From VRUE01 sp035712345 (GTDB taxonomy: Bacteria; Actinomycetota; Thermoleophilia; Solirubrobacterales; 70-9), in contig DASTAY010000001.1 in the NCBI GenBank assembly GCA_035712345.1, forward strand, positions 1-17,367: 17,367 nucleotides of DNA. Reading direction: 5' to 3'. The notes beneath the pieces were generated by a model. That model was not told where the DNA came from. It did not search any database and saw only the letters and a program-made list of their open reading frames with translations. The translations under genes were made by a program, and so were the position numbers. Position 1 is the first letter of the stretch. Each line of letters starts with the position of its first letter. Shown piece by piece: positions 1 through 7,272 of the stretch.

Positions 1-1184
1 CCGTGCGCAACACCGGCCAGCCGATCTCCGTCCCCGTCGGTCCCGCCACGCTGGGCCGCATCTTCAACGTGGTCGGCAAGCCCGTGGACGAGCGCGGCCC
101 GGTGAAGGCCGATCGCCGCATGCCGATCCACCGCGACCCGCCGCAGTTCCGGGACCTGACGCCGACCGCGGAGGTCTTCGAGACCGGGATCAAGGTCATC
201 GACCTGCTCGCGCCGTACTCGCGCGGCGGCAAGGTCGGCCTCTTCGGCGGCGCCGGCGTGGGCAAGACCGTGCTCATCCAGGAGCTGATCCACAACCTCG
301 CCCGCGAGCACGGCGGCGTCTCCGTGTTCGCCGGCGTCGGGGAGCGGACGCGCGAGGGCACGGATCTGAAGATCGAGATGACCGAGTCCGGCGTGATCGA
401 CAAGGTCGCGCTCGTCTACGGGCAGATGAACGAGCCGCCCGGGGCACGCCTCCGCGTGGGTCTCTCGGGCCTGACGATGGCGGAGTACTTCCGCGACGAG
501 GGACAGGACGTGCTCCTGTTCATCGACAACATCTTCCGCTTCGTCCAGGCGGGCTCCGAGGTCTCGGCGCTGCTCGGCCGGATGCCCTCGGCGGTCGGCT
601 ACCAGCCGACGCTGGAGACCGAGATGGGCGAACTGCAGGAGCGGATCAGCTCGACCGAGCGCGGCTCGGTCACCTCGGTGCAGGCGGTCTACGTCCCCGC
701 CGACGACTTCACCGACCCGGCGCCGGCCTCGGTGTTCGCCCACCTCAACGCGACCACGGCGCTCTCGCGGTCGATCTCCGAGAAAGGCATCTACCCCGCG
801 GTGGACCCGCTCGACTCGAGCTCGACGATCCTCAAGCCCGACATCGTCGGCGAGGAGCACTACCGCACGGCGACCGACGTCCAGGAGGTCCTGCAGCGCT
901 ACAAGGAGCTGCAGGACATCATCGCCATCCTCGGCATCGACGAGCTCTCCGACGAGGACAAGCAGACGGTTTCGCGGGCGCGCAAGATCGAGCGCTTCCT
1001 CAGCCAGCCGTTCTTCGTCGCCGAGCAGTTCACCGGCCGCAGCGGCGAGTTCGTGCCGGTCGCCGAGACGGTCCGCGGCTTCCGCGAGATCCTCGACGGC
1101 GAGCACGACGACCTGCCCGAGGGCGCCTTCTACATGCAGGGCTCGATCGACCAGGTCACCGAGAACGCGAGCGCGGCGGCCTAG
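1..1184 (+). CDS. atpD: ATP synthase F1 subunit beta (5' end outside window)
   Basis: Catalytic beta subunit of the F1Fo ATP synthase, which makes ATP from ADP and phosphate on the cytoplasmic face of the membrane. The 393 visible residues align throughout with the family. The Walker A loop GGAGVGKT is at about residues 82-89 of the fragment. GERTREG with the catalytic Glu is near 114, Walker B LLFIDN near 171-176, and a DELSEED-type loop (DELSDED) at 313-319. About 70-80 N-terminal residues (the beta-barrel domain) lie upstream of the window, so the GTG at position 3 is an internal valine codon and not a start. The C-terminus is complete. atpC follows 8 bases after the stop, as in typical atp operons. 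Confidence 0.97.
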   Translation, partial: VRNTGQPISVPVGPATLGRIFNVVGKPVDERGPVKADRRMPIHRDPPQFRDLTPTAEVFETGIKVIDLLAPYSRGGKVGLFGGAGVGKTVLIQELIHNLAREHGGVSVFAGVGERTREGTDLKIEMTESGVIDKVALVYGQMNEPPGARLRVGLSGLTMAEYFRDEGQDVLLFIDNIFRFVQAGSEVSALLGRMPSAVGYQPTLETEMGELQERISSTERGSVTSVQAVYVPADDFTDPAPASVFAHLNATTALSRSISEKGIYPAVDPLDSSSTILKPDIVGEEHYRTATDVQEVLQRYKELQDIIAILGIDELSDEDKQTVSRARKIERFLSQPFFVAEQFTGRSGEFVPVAETVRGFREILDGEHDDLPEGAFYMQGSIDQVTENASAAA

Positions 1185-1192
1185 GGAGCGCG

Positions 1193-1606
1193 TTGGCCGG
1201 CGAGACCAAATTCGAGGTCGAGGTCCTCACCCCGGAGGGAGAGGTCTTCAGCGGCGAGGTGAGCCAGGTATCCACCCGCACCAAGGTGGGGGAGATCGGC
1301 ATCCTCGCCAACCACGCGCCGCTGCTCGCCTCGCTGCGCCCGGCCGAGCTGCGCCTCCACCTGGACGGCTCCGAGACGCGGCGCTACGCCCAGGCGCACG
1401 GCTGGCTGCAGGTCTTCGGCAACCACGCCCGGCTCCTGCTCGAGGAGGCGATCCCGCCCGAGGACCTCGACGCCGGCGTGCTCAAAGAGCAGCTGGCGGA
1501 CGCCGAGCAGCGGCTGGCCGACTGCAAGGACGGCAGCGGTGAGCAGAAGCGGGCGCTGAAAGACCGCGAGCGGAGCGAAGCGTTCCTCGCTATCGCTCAG
1601 GGGTGA
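1193..1606 (+). CDS. atpC: ATP synthase F1 subunit epsilon
   Basis: Central-stalk subunit of F1 that couples rotation to catalysis and can inhibit ATP hydrolysis. The protein has 137 residues, normal for the family. The N-terminal beta-sandwich carries the characteristic GEIGILANHAPLLA segment at residues 33-46. The helical C-terminal hairpin runs from about residue 90. The start is a TTG at 1193, chosen because GGGAG at 1184-1188 gives a ribosome-binding site about 4-5 bases upstream and no ATG is available before the conserved N-terminal strand. It lies 8 bases after atpD and is surely co-transcribed with it. The stop codon directly abuts the inverted-repeat element at 1607. Confidence 0.95.
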   Translation: MAGETKFEVEVLTPEGEVFSGEVSQVSTRTKVGEIGILANHAPLLASLRPAELRLHLDGSETRRYAQAHGWLQVFGNHARLLLEEAIPPEDLDAGVLKEQLADAEQRLADCKDGSGEQKRALKDRERSEAFLAIAQG

Positions 1607-1757
1607 GCGGAGGGGCCGATGTCCCTCCGCGTGAATTGAAGTCGCTCGGCCTTCGGCCTCCGCTCCTGGAGTTCGAGCACGGCCTGCGGCCGCGCAAGCT
1701 TCAGATTGCATATCGCCGCTTCGCGACATTCCCGCGGAGGGACATCGGCTCCTCCGT
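1607..1757. repeat. 151-bp element with 25-bp inverted ends (repeat copy A)
   Basis: The left arm (1607-1631) and right arm (1733-1757) are reverse complements at 23 of 25 positions. They include a perfect 17-bp core, GCCGATGTCCCTCCGCG at 1615-1631 and its complement at 1733-1749. Each arm is also a hairpin by itself: GCGGAGG 1607-1613 pairs with CCTCCGC 1624-1630. Inside are GGCC-TTC-GGCC (1648-1658), a stem GCACGGCC/GGCCGCGC (1677-1684 with 1688-1695, loop TGC, one mismatch) and the AT-rich 14-mer TCAGATTGCATATC at 1701-1714. The left two thirds match the segment starting at 17265. The architecture resembles a MITE or a REP/BIME-type element. No target-site duplication is obvious. It starts at the first base after the atpC stop and may also act as a transcription terminator (inference). 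Confidence 0.75.
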
Positions 1758-1811
1758 GCGACGCCGGGGCGTAGCTTCGCCCGCTTGCTTCTCGTGGAGC
1801 CGGGGCTGCGT

Positions 1812-2900
1812 ATGAGCGATGAGCTGGTGGGGCTGGCCACGCGGCTGATCGGGTACGACACCTCGGAGGCGGACGGGGTGCTGGAAGCGGCCGGGTTCGT
1901 CGAGGGGTGGTTGGAAGCGCGGGGGATCGGGGTTGCGACTGAAGAGGTTCGGGGATTGCCGGTGCTCAAGGCCGAAGTCGGGCCCGAGGGGGCGCCTACC
2001 GTTGTGCTGCACGGCCATATCGACGTCGTCCCGGGACGGCCGGGGCAGTTCGATCCCCATGTCGAGGGGGAGCGGCTCTACGGGCGGGGCGCCTATGACA
2101 TGAAGGGGGCGCTGGCGGCGATGCTCGTCGTCACCGCGGCGATGCGCGATTGCGAGGGTGTGCGGGTGCGGCTGGGGATCGTCGGCGACGAGGAGTCCGA
2201 GGAGGAGGCCGAACGCGGCAGCGACGTGCTGGTCGACGGTGGCTTCCTCGGCGACTTCGCGATCACCGGCGAGCCGACCGATCTGCAGATCGGTGTCGAG
2301 GCGAAGGGGGTGCTGGCGCTGCGGCTGGAAGTGAGCGGCGTCGCCGCCCATGGGGCGACGCCGTGGCTCGGCGACAACGCCGTGCTCAAGGCACACGACG
2401 TTTTCCGCAGTATCGAGTCGCTACCGTTCGCAAGGCACAGCTCGGAGCTGTTCGACCGCCCCTCGATCAATCTCGGCAGGATCCTGGGTGGCGACGCTCT
2501 CAACAAGGTGCCCGACCGATGCGCGATCGACGTCGACATCCGCTACCTGCCCGATCAGGACGCCGAGACGGTGCTCGCCCAGATCCGCGGCCTGCCCGAC
2601 GTCGAGGTGACGCCGCTCCTGACGCGGCCGCCGGCGGTGGTCGATCGCGATTCGCCCTTCGTCCGCGGGCTGCGCGAGGCGGCCTCGGCGCATCACGACG
2701 GCGAGCCGATGAGCGTCGGTCGCGACGGGGCCTCCGACGCGGTCTCCTTCCTGCGCGTGGGAGTGCCTGCGGTCGAGTTCGGCCCGGCCGGCGAAGGGCA
2801 CCATGGGCCGCAGGAGTGGGTCTCCGTGCCCTCGCTGCTCGCCTACCGGCAGACGCTCGAGCAGTTCCTGCGGGCGATCTCCGGGCGCCCAAGGACCTGA
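1812..2900 (+). CDS. M20 family metallopeptidase (DapE/ArgE-like)
   Basis: Zinc-dependent cytoplasmic amidohydrolase or peptidase of the family containing succinyl-diaminopimelate desuccinylase, acetylornithine deacetylase and carboxypeptidase G2. With the start chosen here it has 362 residues. The metal and catalytic signature is complete: HGHID with His69 and Asp71, GRGAYDMKG with Asp96, GDEES with the general base Glu127 and ligand Glu128, TGEPTD with Glu154, and EGHHGP with the final His at 330/331. The dimerisation (lid) domain sits between about 165 and 275. The ATG at 1812 was preferred over an in-frame TTG at 1785, which would add nine residues unlike the family N-terminus. The substrate cannot be assigned: DapE, ArgE and dipeptidases share these motifs. 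Ten bases separate it from the LCP gene. The first third uses many GGG and GGGG-containing codons compared with its neighbours. Confidence 0.87.
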   Translation: MSDELVGLATRLIGYDTSEADGVLEAAGFVEGWLEARGIGVATEEVRGLPVLKAEVGPEGAPTVVLHGHIDVVPGRPGQFDPHVEGERLYGRGAYDMKGALAAMLVVTAAMRDCEGVRVRLGIVGDEESEEEAERGSDVLVDGGFLGDFAITGEPTDLQIGVEAKGVLALRLEVSGVAAHGATPWLGDNAVLKAHDVFRSIESLPFARHSSELFDRPSINLGRILGGDALNKVPDRCAIDVDIRYLPDQDAETVLAQIRGLPDVEVTPLLTRPPAVVDRDSPFVRGLREAASAHHDGEPMSVGRDGASDAVSFLRVGVPAVEFGPAGEGHHGPQEWVSVPSLLAYRQTLEQFLRAISGRPRT

Positions 2901-2910
2901 GCCGGGCGCG

Positions 2911-4518
2911 ATGATCGAGCCCGTCTTCAAGAAGCCGCCGCCGGAGGGCGACCACGAGCCACCGCCCAAGCGCAAGCGCTACTGGTGGCGCTTCACGCTC
3001 GCCTCGGTGACGATCGTCAGCGTCGTCGCGGCGGCGACCGCAGCCAGCATCCTGCTCTACATCGGCAGCATCGCCACGGCCCTCTCGCACAACAACGTGC
3101 TGAAGAACCGCGTCCAGCGCGTGCTCGCGCAGACGCACGGGGGCGAACCGGAGAACATCGTCATCATCGGCTCCGACAAGCGCGCCAACGAACCGGAAGA
3201 CCCCGGTCGCTCGGACACGACCCTGCTGCTGCGGCTCGACCCAGACCGCAACGCGATCGCGCTGATGTCGATCCCCCGCGACCTCAAGGTCGAAATACCC
3301 GGCTACGGGACCGGCAAGTTCAACGAAGCGTATTCGTACGGCGGCCCGAAGCTGACCCTGCAGGTGGTCAAGCAGCTGACCGGCCTGAAGATCAACCACG
3401 TCGTCAACGTCGACTACCTCGGCTTCGTCCGCGCGGTCGACGCGATCAACTGCGTCTACGTCGACGTCGATCGCCGCTACTACCACTCCAACGTCGGCCT
3501 GCCGCCCGACGAACAGTATTCGGAAATCGACGTGCAGCCCGGCTATCAGCTGCTCTGCGGTAAAAAAGCGCTGCAGTACGTGCGCTACCGGCACACCGAC
3601 ACCGACCTCGTCCGCGCCGCGCGCCAGCAGGACTTCCTCAGCGATGCCCGTCAGCGGGTCCCGATCGGCGACCTGGTGCTGGGCCGCAACGACCTGATCG
3701 ACATCTTCACCGAATACACGACCTCCGACATCAGCGACAAGGAGACGATGCTGGAAGTGCTGAAACTGTTCATCGCCTCGCGCGGCGCCTCGATCAAGGA
3801 GGTCCACTTCCCGGCGACGCTGGGGCCCAGCTACGTCTATGCGACCGAGAGCGCGATCCAGGAAGCGGTCGGCAAGTTCCTCGGGATCGAAGCGAGCGGC
3901 GGGCCACGTGGCTCGATCGAAGGCCGCGAGCGCCACAGCGGCGAGAAGCCCAAGAAGAAGAAGCACAAGCCCCACATCGTCAAGCCGAAGCCGCCCGGTG
4001 ACGACGGCTTGGTTCCCGCCGCCGAAGCGGGAGAATCGGAGGCGAAGACGGTCGCGCGGAGGGCGGACGGCCGCTTCCCGGTCTTCTACCCGACGCGCCT
4101 GCCCTCCGAAGCGCATTACGTCGAAAGCGACAGCTACCTGCACATCCAGGACCCCCGCGTCTACCACTTCAAAGACTCCGACGGCAAGCGCCACGCGGCC
4201 TACCGGATGGTCGCCGAGTATGGGCCCGAATACGAAACCCAGTACTTCGGCGTGCAGGGCATCCGCGGCTGGTCGGACCCCCCGATCCTGGACAACCCGA
4301 GCGAAACGCGCACGATCAACGGCCGCGAATACGAGATCTTCATCGACGGCGATCGGGTGAAGCTGATCGCCTGGCATCGCGGCGACAACACCTATTGGAT
4401 ATCCAACAGCCTGCTGCAATCGCTGACCAACGACCAGATGGTCGGCATGGCGCGCTCGGCGCGGGTGATAATTCCGAACCGCAAGCCAAGAACGAAACGG
4501 GGGAGCGCGCAGCCATGA
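2911..4518 (+). CDS. LytR-CpsA-Psr (LCP) family glycopolymer transferase
   Basis: A membrane-anchored, extracytoplasmic enzyme. LCP proteins transfer undecaprenyl-pyrophosphate-linked glycopolymers such as teichoic acid, arabinogalactan or capsule to peptidoglycan. The 535-residue protein has a short cytoplasmic Lys/Arg/Trp stretch (KRKRYWWR, 20-27) and one transmembrane segment at about 29-58. The LCP domain spans about 80-330: NIVIIGSDKR (82-91), SDTTLLLRLD (101-110), SIPRD (120-124) and the Arg-rich YVRYRHTDTDLVRAARQQ (223-240). A lysine/proline-rich linker follows (about 345-362). A C-terminal domain of about 140 residues (388-522) is not the LytR_C domain and I do not recognise it firmly. 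The ATG at 2911 places the charged cytoplasmic tail and TM correctly. Upstream in-frame codons would overlap the peptidase gene. The stop overlaps the ugd start as ATGA (4515-4518), which indicates translational coupling. Confidence 0.9.
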   Translation: MIEPVFKKPPPEGDHEPPPKRKRYWWRFTLASVTIVSVVAAATAASILLYIGSIATALSHNNVLKNRVQRVLAQTHGGEPENIVIIGSDKRANEPEDPGRSDTTLLLRLDPDRNAIALMSIPRDLKVEIPGYGTGKFNEAYSYGGPKLTLQVVKQLTGLKINHVVNVDYLGFVRAVDAINCVYVDVDRRYYHSNVGLPPDEQYSEIDVQPGYQLLCGKKALQYVRYRHTDTDLVRAARQQDFLSDARQRVPIGDLVLGRNDLIDIFTEYTTSDISDKETMLEVLKLFIASRGASIKEVHFPATLGPSYVYATESAIQEAVGKFLGIEASGGPRGSIEGRERHSGEKPKKKKHKPHIVKPKPPGDDGLVPAAEAGESEAKTVARRADGRFPVFYPTRLPSEAHYVESDSYLHIQDPRVYHFKDSDGKRHAAYRMVAEYGPEYETQYFGVQGIRGWSDPPILDNPSETRTINGREYEIFIDGDRVKLIAWHRGDNTYWISNSLLQSLTNDQMVGMARSARVIIPNRKPRTKRGSAQP

Positions 4519-7271
4519 CGCAGAGCAGAGAGCCGATCGGCGTGATCGGAGTGGGTTGGGTCGGCCTGGTCACGGCGACCTGCTTCGCCGAGCTCGGCCA
4601 CCCGGTCGTGGCGCGAGACATCCTGCCCGAGAAGGTCGCGTCGCTCTCCAGCGGTGAGACGACGATCCACGAGCCGGGGCTCGACGAGCTGCTCGTCCGC
4701 AACGCCGAGCGGCTCACCTTCACCACCGAGATGGGCGAGCTGCTCGAGGCGGCCCGGTTGATCTTCGTCTGCGTCGACACGCCACCGACCCGCTCCGGCG
4801 ACGCCGATCTCTCGCGCGTGCGCGCGGTCCTCGAGGAGCTGCCCGCCGACGGCGAGCAGGTGCTGATCATGAAGAGCACCGTGCCCGCCGGCACCGGCGA
4901 GGCGATCCGCCGCGACCGGCCGGGGCTCGCCTACGTCTCCTGCCCCGAGTTCCTCAAGGAGGGCTCGGCGGTGGCCGACTTCATGCACCCCGACCGCGTC
5001 GTGATCGGCGCCGATCGGGGCGACGAGGAGGCCGGCGACGCCGTCGCGACGCTCTACGAGCCCCTGGGCGGTGAGATCGTCCGCACCGACGTCGCCAGTG
5101 CCGAGATGATCAAGCTGGCCTCCAACGCCTTCCTCGCCACCAAGATCTCCTTCGTCAACGAGATCGCCAACGTCTGCGAGGAGGTCGGCGCCGACGTCGG
5201 CGAGGTGGCCCGCGGCATGGGTCTCGATCAGCGCATTGGCCCCTCCTTCCTGCGCGCGGGGATCGGCTACGGCGGCTCTTGCTTCGAGGGACGGGAGACC
5301 TTGCTGGTCAGGCATCATGGCACCCCCAAGCTCGTCTCCTTTGAGCAGCTCTGGGAGCTTTGCGGGGGGGACGAGGTTTCGGACGAGGACGGTGTAATCG
5401 CACCCGAGAGCCTCTTTGCTTGGTCCTGGGTTCCCGGCGAGGAAAGGCCGGAGTGGATGTTCGTCTCGATCCTGACGAAGCGCGACTACGACGGGGCGAT
5501 GGTCGAGCTTCGAACCAAGATGGGTCGGCGCGCGCGGGTGACCGCCGATCACCCGGTCATCGTCGGCGACGGTGAGGACGGCGAAATCCTGACTACGGTT
5601 CGCGCAGAGGAAGTTACGGAGTCCGACTGGCTGCCGTTGTCGCTGGGGGCCGCCGCCGGCTTCGCCCCTCGACGCCATTCCGTCATGGGGGCGATCGAAG
5701 ACACGATCCCGACCGAAGAGGTCATCGTCCGCCCCGAGGTCCGAGAGATCGAGGCCCTCGAGGCGCGCCCGGTTGCGGAGCGGGCCGTGATTTTCGATCA
5801 CCCACGAGGGCAGGCACAGAGGATGGGCGACATCTCCCGGAGCGGTGCGCTGCGGCTGCCGGAGGCGTGTCGTGCCGAGATGGATCTTCATGGCGCAACC
5901 CTGGGCACGGCGCGCAACGGAACCTACGTGCCGAAGGAACTGGAGCTCGGTGAGGAGTTTTGGCGCGTTGTCGGCCTCTATGTGGCCGAGGGTCACATCG
6001 CCCGCGACCGCGGCAGGGACAACACAGAGCGCCGACGAATCTGCTGGTCTTTTTACCCGACCAAGGAGGAGCATCTGGCCCGGCAGGTCGCCGACTACTG
6101 GGAAGCCCAGGGTGTGAAAGTGCGTGTATTCGATACTGCGACCTCTCGCTGTGCGCAGATCTCCTCGCGGATCGTCGCCGCATGGTGGAGCGACATCCTC
6201 GGCCTTGGGTCGAACAGCTATCGGCAACGCGTCCCGAATCTTCTATGGGAGCAACCGGTCAGCTGTAAATGGGCGTTCCTCTCGGGTCTCTGGGAGGGCG
6301 ATGGCTCCTGGTCGTTGGTGAATCACGGCCCGAGCGTGAGTCTGGACTTCGGCACGATCAGCGACGAGCTGGCCGATGGGGTCGCTCGGCTGCTCGGCGA
6401 GCTGGGCGTGGTTTGTGCCTGGCGTCGCGGTCGTACGGCGAAGTCGACCAAGGAGACGCATTGGCTCAAGGTCAGCGGCGCCGATCAGGTGGAACGAGCG
6501 ATTGCGCTGGTGCCCGCGGCCCAGCGCCAGGAAGTCGTCGAGCTGATGGCCCTGCAGAGCAAGCGGATTGCTCCCAGCGGGTATCGTCGTTTCACCGGCT
6601 CGCAAATGGCATGGGTGCGGGTCGTAAACGCGACCAAGGAGCACTTCCGGGGACCCGTGTACTCACTCGAGGTCCCAGGTTCGCAAACGGTGGCGGCGAG
6701 CGGTGGCCTGACCCTTCACAACTGTTTCCCGAAGGATCTGAAGGCGCTCAAGCAGCTGGCCGGCAACACCGGCTACCACTTCCAGCTGCTCACCGCGGTG
6801 ATCGAGGTGAACGAGCTGCAGAAGCGCCGTGTCGTCCAGAAGCTGAACGGCCATCTGGGCTCGCTGGTCGGAAAGAGGATCGCCCTGCTCGGCCTTGCCT
6901 TCAAGCCGGACACCGACGACATGCGCGAGGCCTCGAGCCTCGTGTTGGCGCCGCGCCTGCAGGGCGAAGGGGCCGAGGTGGTGGCCTATGACCCGGTGGC
7001 GATGGGCGCCGCGCGCGAGCTGCTCGGGGGGGTCGAGCTGTGCGACTCGGCGCTGGCGGCGCTGGAGGGCGCGGACGCCGCGGTGCTGGTCACCGAGTGG
7101 CGCGAGTTCGCCGAGCTCGACTGGGCCGAGGCGGCGAGCCGGATGGCGCAACCGCTGCTGATCGACGGCCGCAACTTCCTCGACGCCAAATCGCTGATCT
7201 CCGCGGGCTTCGAATACGAGGGGATCGGGCGGGCCGTAGAGAGCGCGCCGTCGCAGGCTGCCGCCGACTGA
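4515..7271 (+). CDS. ugd: UDP-glucose 6-dehydrogenase precursor with intein
   Basis: NAD-dependent oxidation of UDP-glucose to UDP-glucuronate, a cytoplasmic precursor step for acidic cell-surface polysaccharides. The precursor has 918 residues. Removing the 481-residue intein leaves 437, the usual size. The N-terminal Rossmann domain has GVGWVG (G12, G14, G17). PEFLKEGSA and the KLASNAFLATKISF helix are conserved, and the C-terminal domain has GLAFKPDTDDMRE. The active-site motif GGSCFPKD is split: GGS ends at 5279 and CFPKD begins at 6723, so the catalytic nucleophile (Cys256 after splicing, residue 737 in the precursor) is the +1 residue of the splice junction. The ATG at 4515 overlaps the LCP stop, and GGGGGAG at 4499-4505 is the likely ribosome-binding site. 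The nucleotidyltransferase gene follows after 1 base. GDP-mannose or UDP-ManNAc dehydrogenases share the fold, so substrate assignment is strong but not absolute. Confidence 0.93.
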   Translation: MTQSREPIGVIGVGWVGLVTATCFAELGHPVVARDILPEKVASLSSGETTIHEPGLDELLVRNAERLTFTTEMGELLEAARLIFVCVDTPPTRSGDADLSRVRAVLEELPADGEQVLIMKSTVPAGTGEAIRRDRPGLAYVSCPEFLKEGSAVADFMHPDRVVIGADRGDEEAGDAVATLYEPLGGEIVRTDVASAEMIKLASNAFLATKISFVNEIANVCEEVGADVGEVARGMGLDQRIGPSFLRAGIGYGGSCFEGRETLLVRHHGTPKLVSFEQLWELCGGDEVSDEDGVIAPESLFAWSWVPGEERPEWMFVSILTKRDYDGAMVELRTKMGRRARVTADHPVIVGDGEDGEILTTVRAEEVTESDWLPLSLGAAAGFAPRRHSVMGAIEDTIPTEEVIVRPEVREIEALEARPVAERAVIFDHPRGQAQRMGDISRSGALRLPEACRAEMDLHGATLGTARNGTYVPKELELGEEFWRVVGLYVAEGHIARDRGRDNTERRRICWSFYPTKEEHLARQVADYWEAQGVKVRVFDTATSRCAQISSRIVAAWWSDILGLGSNSYRQRVPNLLWEQPVSCKWAFLSGLWEGDGSWSLVNHGPSVSLDFGTISDELADGVARLLGELGVVCAWRRGRTAKSTKETHWLKVSGADQVERAIALVPAAQRQEVVELMALQSKRIAPSGYRRFTGSQMAWVRVVNATKEHFRGPVYSLEVPGSQTVAASGGLTLHNCFPKDLKALKQLAGNTGYHFQLLTAVIEVNELQKRRVVQKLNGHLGSLVGKRIALLGLAFKPDTDDMREASSLVLAPRLQGEGAEVVAYDPVAMGAARELLGGVELCDSALAALEGADAAVLVTEWREFAELDWAEAASRMAQPLLIDGRNFLDAKSLISAGFEYEGIGRAVESAPSQAAAD
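5280..6722 (+). mobile_element. Intein with LAGLIDADG homing endonuclease, in Ugd
   Basis: An in-frame protein insertion of exactly 481 codons between GGS and CFPKD of the dehydrogenase. Block A begins with Cys1 (CFEGRETLLV). Block B has the T-x-x-H motif VTADH (Thr88, His91) in GRRARVTADHPVI. Block F is GPVYSLEVPGSQTVAASGG (about 458-476), and block G ends LTLHN with His480-Asn481 followed by Cys+1. These are the residues of a class 1 splicing reaction. In the middle are two LAGLIDADG (DOD) motifs, VVGLYVAEG (230-238, acid Glu237) and FLSGLWEGDG (333-342, acid Asp341), about 100 residues apart, as in single-chain homing endonucleases. No stop codon or frameshift interrupts it, so splicing and cleavage may both be active. 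By eye it uses more TTT, TAT and GTT codons than the host gene, which suggests a separate origin. Confidence 0.95.
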
Positions 7272-7272
7272 G

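Noticed and set aside
1785..1811. TTG at 1785 as the start of the M20 peptidase
   Set aside because: It would add nine residues unlike the family N-terminus. ATG 1812 gives a normal start, although neither has a strong ribosome-binding site.
5280..6722. Reading the insertion in ugd as an insertion sequence, or as a pseudogene-making disruption
   Set aside because: The frame is open throughout, and the insertion carries intein blocks A, B, F and G and ends in His-Asn before Cys. It has no transposase motifs or terminal inverted repeats, and the host gene is complete on both sides.
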